A DNA stretch of 8,026 nucleotides from an uncultured Bdellovibrionales bacterium (GTDB lineage: Bacteria; Bdellovibrionota; Bdellovibrionia; Bdellovibrionales; UBA1609), in the NCBI GenBank assembly GCA_937980625.1, contig CALJPJ010000102.1, positions 1 through 8,026 on the forward strand, written 5' to 3'. The notes under the pieces were generated by a model. The model did no database searches, was not told the origin of the DNA, and was given only the letters and a program-made list of their open reading frames with translations. Of this stretch, positions 4,549-8,026 are shown one piece after another. A program made the translations under genes and the position numbers. Numbering within the stretch: the first letter of the stretch is position 1; every line of letters starts with the position of its first letter.

Positions 4549-7224
4549 TTACCTACGCCTTTTTTTCGCTAGCTTTTCTTGACGACGTCTTTCTGCTCTA
4601 TTTAGCGTTCTTTCACCACTATCATTACCTGGACCACGATTAGTTTGCATTTTCTGAGAGCCTGACTGGCGACTAGGCAATTGACCAGAAAATTGAGCTG
4701 GCTCATCGCCACCTTCATAATCTAGTTCATCTAACTGCTGCTCACCCAACATAGCTTCAGATAAGTTTTCATTTTTTTCTACTAATTGTATCTTCATCAG
4801 CTTTTCAATAGTTTCAGCTTTGATAATTTCATTTAAGCGATCATAAGCCTTAAAAGCTTCTTTTTTATATTCAATTAAAGGATCTTTTTGTGCGTATGCC
4901 CTTAAGTTAATTCCTTCTTTTAAATGATCAACTAAAGCTAAATGCTCTTTCCAACGCGTATCAATCGTTTGTAATAAGACCATTTTTTGGACTTGATCGA
5001 AATACTCACCTAAACTTTCTTTTTGCGTATCAAAGGCTAATTTAACAGTACCACTTATATAATCAGTTAAACCATCAGCATCTAATGATTTTGCCTTATC
5101 TTCATCAATGCGCACTCCAAATTGAGCTGATAAGGCTGTATTTAAACCTGAAATATTCCATTGGTCTGTTTTTACATTTGGATTGGCAAATCCGTCCAGA
5201 ATATCTGAAGTCGCATCACCTAAAAAGTCTAGAATTTGTCGATCTAAATTACCATCTTCTAAAGCCAAACGTCTCATTGCATATATATTTGTTCTTTGTT
5301 GATTCATAACATCATCGTACTCTAAAAGATGCTTACGAATATCAAAGTGATGGCCTTCGACCTTTCTTTGAGCTCCTTCAATAGAACGACTCACCATCTT
5401 GGCGGTGATTGGCTCATCTTCAGGAACATTAAGAGTTGTCATAATTTTTTGTAAACGCTCCCCATTAAAAATTCTCATTAAATCATCTTCTAACGACAAG
5501 TAAAAAGAAGACTCTCCTGGATCACCTTGGCGACCAGCACGACCCCGCAACTGGTTATCAATACGTCTTGATTCATGGCGCTCAGTTCCAATAATACATA
5601 GACCACCAGCCTTTAAAACCTCTTGCTTTTCTGCTTCACATTTTTCTTGATACTTTTTTAAACAAGCTTCTTTTTGCTCATCTGACCAATCATCTTTAAT
5701 TTCATTATTCGCTAAAAACTCTGGGTTTCCACCTAAAACAATATCAGTACCACGACCAGCCATATTGGTGGCAATCGTAATACTACCTTTCGCCCCAGCC
5801 TGAGCTACAAAGTCAGCTTCTTTTTCATGGTGTTTTGCGTTTAAAACATTATGAACAATACCTTCTTTTTTTAAGAGATGGCTAATTCTTTCCGAGCGCT
5901 CTATACTCACTGTACCCACTAAAACAGGCTGCCCACTTTTAGACCTTTCTTTTATATCCTTAGCAATGGCCTTATACTTTGCATTGTCTGTTTTATAAAT
6001 GACATCTTCGTTATCTTTTCTAAGAATTGGTTTATTTGTCGGAATAACTAAAACATCGAGTTCATAAATTTTACCAAATTCAACAGCTTCAGTTTCAGCA
6101 GTTCCAGTCATACCAGACAATTTATTATACATACGAAAATAATTTTGAAATGTTATCGAAGCAAGTGTTTGGTTTTCACCTTTAATGTTCAAACCTTCTT
6201 TAGCTTCCATCGCCTGATGCAAACCTTCACTCCATCTACGGCCTTCCATTAAACGACCTGTAAACTCATCAACAATCATAATCTCACCATTTTTAACCAT
6301 ATAATCTTTGTCTATATGAAATAAATGATGAGCCTTTAAGCCCTGATAAATTAAATGAACAGTTTGAATATGCTCAGGGTCGTACAAGTTATTCACTTTT
6401 AATAACTCTTCACACTTATGGTTACCCTCTTCAGTTAAAGAAACTGTTTTGGACTTTTCTTCCATCGTAAAATGTTTTTCTTTTTCTAAGTGTGGAATAA
6501 TTTTATTAATTTCGTAATACTTTTCTGTGGAATCATCAGAAGGGCCTGAGATAATCAGTGGAGTTCTTGCTTCATCAATTAAAATGGAATCACACTCATC
6601 AATTAATGCATAATTAAGGGGACGTTGTACATAGTCATTAATATCAAACTTCATATTATCACGAAGATAATCAAACCCAAGTTCATTATTTGTGGCATAA
6701 GTAATATCTGCCCCGTAGTTTTTCTTGCGCTGTTGGTCAGTTAACCCATGATGAATTGTGCCTGTAGTTAAACCTAACCATCGGTACACCTGCCCCATCC
6801 ATTCACAATCACGAGTGGCCAAATAATCGTTCACAGTAACAACATGAACTCCTTTACCTGATAAGCCATTTAAGTAAGAAGGCAATGTTGCTACGAGAGT
6901 CTTTCCCTCTCCTGTTCTCATCTCAGCAATTTTACCTGAGTGCATACATAAGCCACCAATAAGCTGAACATCATAATGCCTCATATTAAGCTGTCGCCAG
7001 GCAGCCTCTCTACAAACCGCAAAAGCTTCCACTAAAATATCATCAAGACTAGCTCCTTGGGCTAACTTTTCTTTAAAGTAAGGAGTTTTAGCCTGTAGCT
7101 GCGCATCTGACAGAGGCTTAATTTTAGACTCAATAGCGTTAATTTGTTGAATGATAGGACGCATTAGCTTCAAATCACGTTCATGTTTCGTTCCGAATAA
7201 TTTTTTAACAAAGTTTAGTTTCAT
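4549..7224 (-). CDS. secA: protein translocase subunit SecA (preprotein-driving ATPase)
   Basis: A full-length 891-residue SecA, the ATPase that pushes unfolded preproteins through the SecYEG channel at the inner membrane. Motifs in order: Walker A GEGKT at 105-109 (Lys108, as in E. coli), VTVNDYLA (129-136), Walker B LIDECDSILIDEAR (207-220), the preprotein cross-linking region about 225-370, VDEFTGR and the GMTGTAETE motif, NMAGRGTDI and the arginine-finger motif GRAGRQGD (561-568). A helical scaffold and wing follow, with a two-helix finger around 755-795 (DTRWKEHL...LRAYAQKDP). The tail (819-891) is Glu/Gln/Ser-rich and ends in a basic RRRQEKLAKKRRR. It lacks the cysteine-rich zinc motif that binds SecB and lipids in E. 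coli SecA. No strong Shine-Dalgarno sequence precedes the ATG. The gene follows a terminated lipoprotein gene and leads into the three-gene cluster. Confidence 0.99.
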   Translation of the reverse strand: MKLNFVKKLFGTKHERDLKLMRPIIQQINAIESKIKPLSDAQLQAKTPYFKEKLAQGASLDDILVEAFAVCREAAWRQLNMRHYDVQLIGGLCMHSGKIAEMRTGEGKTLVATLPSYLNGLSGKGVHVVTVNDYLATRDCEWMGQVYRWLGLTTGTIHHGLTDQQRKKNYGADITYATNNELGFDYLRDNMKFDINDYVQRPLNYALIDECDSILIDEARTPLIISGPSDDSTEKYYEINKIIPHLEKEKHFTMEEKSKTVSLTEEGNHKCEELLKVNNLYDPEHIQTVHLIYQGLKAHHLFHIDKDYMVKNGEIMIVDEFTGRLMEGRRWSEGLHQAMEAKEGLNIKGENQTLASITFQNYFRMYNKLSGMTGTAETEAVEFGKIYELDVLVIPTNKPILRKDNEDVIYKTDNAKYKAIAKDIKERSKSGQPVLVGTVSIERSERISHLLKKEGIVHNVLNAKHHEKEADFVAQAGAKGSITIATNMAGRGTDIVLGGNPEFLANNEIKDDWSDEQKEACLKKYQEKCEAEKQEVLKAGGLCIIGTERHESRRIDNQLRGRAGRQGDPGESSFYLSLEDDLMRIFNGERLQKIMTTLNVPEDEPITAKMVSRSIEGAQRKVEGHHFDIRKHLLEYDDVMNQQRTNIYAMRRLALEDGNLDRQILDFLGDATSDILDGFANPNVKTDQWNISGLNTALSAQFGVRIDEDKAKSLDADGLTDYISGTVKLAFDTQKESLGEYFDQVQKMVLLQTIDTRWKEHLALVDHLKEGINLRAYAQKDPLIEYKKEAFKAYDRLNEIIKAETIEKLMKIQLVEKNENLSEAMLGEQQLDELDYEGGDEPAQFSGQLPSRQSGSQKMQTNRGPGNDSGERTLNRAERRRQEKLAKKRRR

Positions 7225-7387
7225 AATTTAATCAGCATACTCTTAAAGTGATTGAGGTTCAACGCTTAGTCTTAGCAAGTATTGCTTGTAACTAGGCTTA
7301 GATACTAACAATAAGCATAATTTTACAAATAGCAAGCTGACTGCCTATATTTTAAGTTTATTTTTAAATTTAGCCCTAGTCCTGTTT
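7225..7387 (-). promoter_or_regulatory. secA upstream region with candidate promoter
   Basis: Because the lipoprotein gene upstream ends in a terminator, secA should have its own promoter here. The best match on the minus strand is TAGGCA (7347-7342, 4 of 6) with 16 bases to TAAAAT (7325-7320, 5 of 6), giving a leader of about 90 bases. Within it a five-codon frame (ATG at 7238) ends in a TGA that overlaps the secA ATG. No SecM-like arrest peptide is present. Promoter choice is tentative. Confidence 0.3.
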
Positions 7388-7425
7388 GCAAAAGAAAAAG
7401 GCCTTAAGATTTCTCTTAAAGCCTT
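7388..7425 (-). terminator. intrinsic terminator of the Pro-rich lipoprotein gene
   Basis: Minus-strand RNA folds into a 12-bp stem (7425-7414 with 7409-7398) containing one G-U wobble, closed by a four-base GAAA loop of the stable GNRA class. A U-rich tract follows (7397-7390, interrupted by one C). On the plus strand the wobble becomes a C-A mismatch and no T-tract follows, so the element is directional. It begins about 30 bases after the lipoprotein stop codon and separates that gene from secA. Confidence 0.85.
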
Positions 7426-7456
7426 ATCAAACCCGTACCTTTGAGGATTAATTTAA

Positions 7457-7978
7457 TTAGTACTTTTTAACCGGCGCTGGTGCTGGAGCATTGTAAGTCC
7501 TAACTGGTTTTACTGGCTGTGGTTGGTAAGTTGTTGCTGGTTTTACTGGTTGTGGTCGGTAAGTTGTAGCTGGCTTTACTGGTTGTGGTCGGTAAGTTGT
7601 TGCTGGCTTTACTGGAGCTGCAGGAGTTCCTGCATAACCTGGTCTTACAGTTCTACTACATTCAACAGAAGAACCACCACTCTCTGGAGTATAGATATCA
7701 GAGTTTCCACTTACAGTCTTTATATACATTTGTGAGTTTTGTGTATTTGTATAATATTGGTCACCAGTACTAGAGCCATAATTACTAACATTTTTTTGTG
7801 CAGAATATGTTCTGTTATAAGTAAATTTATACTGACTAGCACAGTCGCTTGTGCTTAATAAAATATGTGCGCCAGAGTTTCCACCAGAGCCACCTGCCCC
7901 TTTAGACCCATCATCTCCACCGCAAGCAGTTAAGACTAAACATAAAGCACTGACGATAACTATACTTAAATTTTTCAT
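7457..7978 (-). CDS. lipoprotein with Gly-rich tether and Pro-rich repeats
   Basis: A 173-residue protein. Residues 1-18 are a classical lipoprotein signal ending in LTAC, with Cys19 lipidated and Gly at +2, consistent with the outer membrane. A flexible Gly/Ser tether (20-36) leads to a small domain between Cys46 and Cys107, rich in Tyr, Ser, Thr and Asn with little charge, possibly closed by a disulfide. Residues 122-165 hold four copies of an 11-residue repeat, PVKPATTYRPQ and variants, and the chain ends in PAPAPVKKY. Such Pro/Lys-rich tails form extended rods and often reach the cell wall or surface; that role is inference. The start is well supported by AAGGAG (7991-7986) eight bases upstream. 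The gene stands alone, with a terminator behind it. I do not recognise the central domain. Confidence 0.8.
   Translation of the reverse strand: MKNLSIVIVSALCLVLTACGGDDGSKGAGGSGGNSGAHILLSTSDCASQYKFTYNRTYSAQKNVSNYGSSTGDQYYTNTQNSQMYIKTVSGNSDIYTPESGGSSVECSRTVRPGYAGTPAAPVKPATTYRPQPVKPATTYRPQPVKPATTYQPQPVKPVRTYNAPAPAPVKKY
7506..7616 (-). repeat. 33-bp tandem repeat encoding PVKPATTYRPQ units
   Basis: Three full 33-bp units (7506-7538, 7539-7571, 7572-7604) and a 12-base partial unit lie in direct tandem, differing from each other at only a few positions. The unit length is a multiple of three, so gain or loss of a copy keeps the frame and only changes the length of the Pro-rich tail. Confidence 0.9.
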
Positions 7979-7985
7979 AAAAAAT

Positions 7986-8026
7986 CTCCTTTATTAACAT
8001 TATGAATAAGCGTACGACTGACACAA
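7986..8026 (-). promoter_or_regulatory. ribosome site and candidate promoter of the Pro-rich lipoprotein
   Basis: AAGGAG (7991-7986) is the strongest Shine-Dalgarno sequence attached to a gene in this window. Upstream, TTGTGT (8026-8021, 3 of 6) and CATAAT (8004-7999, 5 of 6) are spaced by 16 bases. This would start RNA only a few bases before the ribosome site, so the promoter is uncertain and may lie past the window edge. Confidence 0.35.

Noticed and set aside
5085..5309. Plus-strand frame of 74 codons within secA
   Set aside because: It is antisense to conserved secA coding sequence and has no protein-like features.
7225..7320. SecM-like secretion-arrest leader upstream of secA
   Set aside because: Only tiny frames of five or six codons are present, with no signal peptide or arrest motif.
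7523..7773. Open frames on the plus strand opposite the Pro-rich lipoprotein (Trp/Cys-rich and Leu-rich)
   Set aside because: They are complements of the Pro/Thr/Tyr repeat codons, with no ribosome site and unnatural composition.

Overview
The window is AT-rich chromosomal DNA from a Gram-negative bacterium. Three proteins carry lipoprotein signal peptides, two more carry Sec signal peptides, and the anchor gene is a full-length secA. The SecA N-terminus (FGTKHERDLK...) and the low G+C recall the former 'delta' group and Bdellovibrionota-like lineages. That placement is inference from memory, not a computed phylogeny. No tRNA, rRNA, CRISPR array, insertion sequence or phage gene was seen.

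Layout, left to right. Positions 2-145 (+) hold the possible 3' end of a gene entering from the left. At 239-601 (+) is a small lipoprotein resembling the SmpA/OmlA/BamE fold. It converges, with a 2-nt gap, on an exported protein of unknown function (604-1104, -). After a gene-poor stretch comes a secreted zinc-metalloprotease-like protein (1456-2223, +).

The rest lies on the minus strand. Read in the direction of transcription it is: a short lipoprotein with a Gly-rich tether and a C-terminal Pro-rich tandem repeat (7978-7457), closed by a clear intrinsic terminator; then secA (7224-4549); then three tightly packed genes. These three encode a cytoplasmic zinc-ribbon protein with a long acidic linker and a compact C-terminal domain (4457-3567), a periplasmic coiled-coil protein (3586-3077, overlapping its upstream neighbour by 20 nt), and an outer-membrane-type lipoprotein with a SLOG/LOG-like Rossmann domain (3066-2371).

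How they may work together: secA supplies the translocation motor that would export the signal-peptide-bearing products here. No terminator is visible between secA and the three genes after it, so read-through is plausible. Their predicted locations run cytoplasm, periplasm, outer membrane, which suggests a small envelope-associated module. The lipoprotein form of a SLOG-like domain, normally a cytosolic nucleotide-related fold, is the most unusual item in the window. Function of the module is not known from the sequence.
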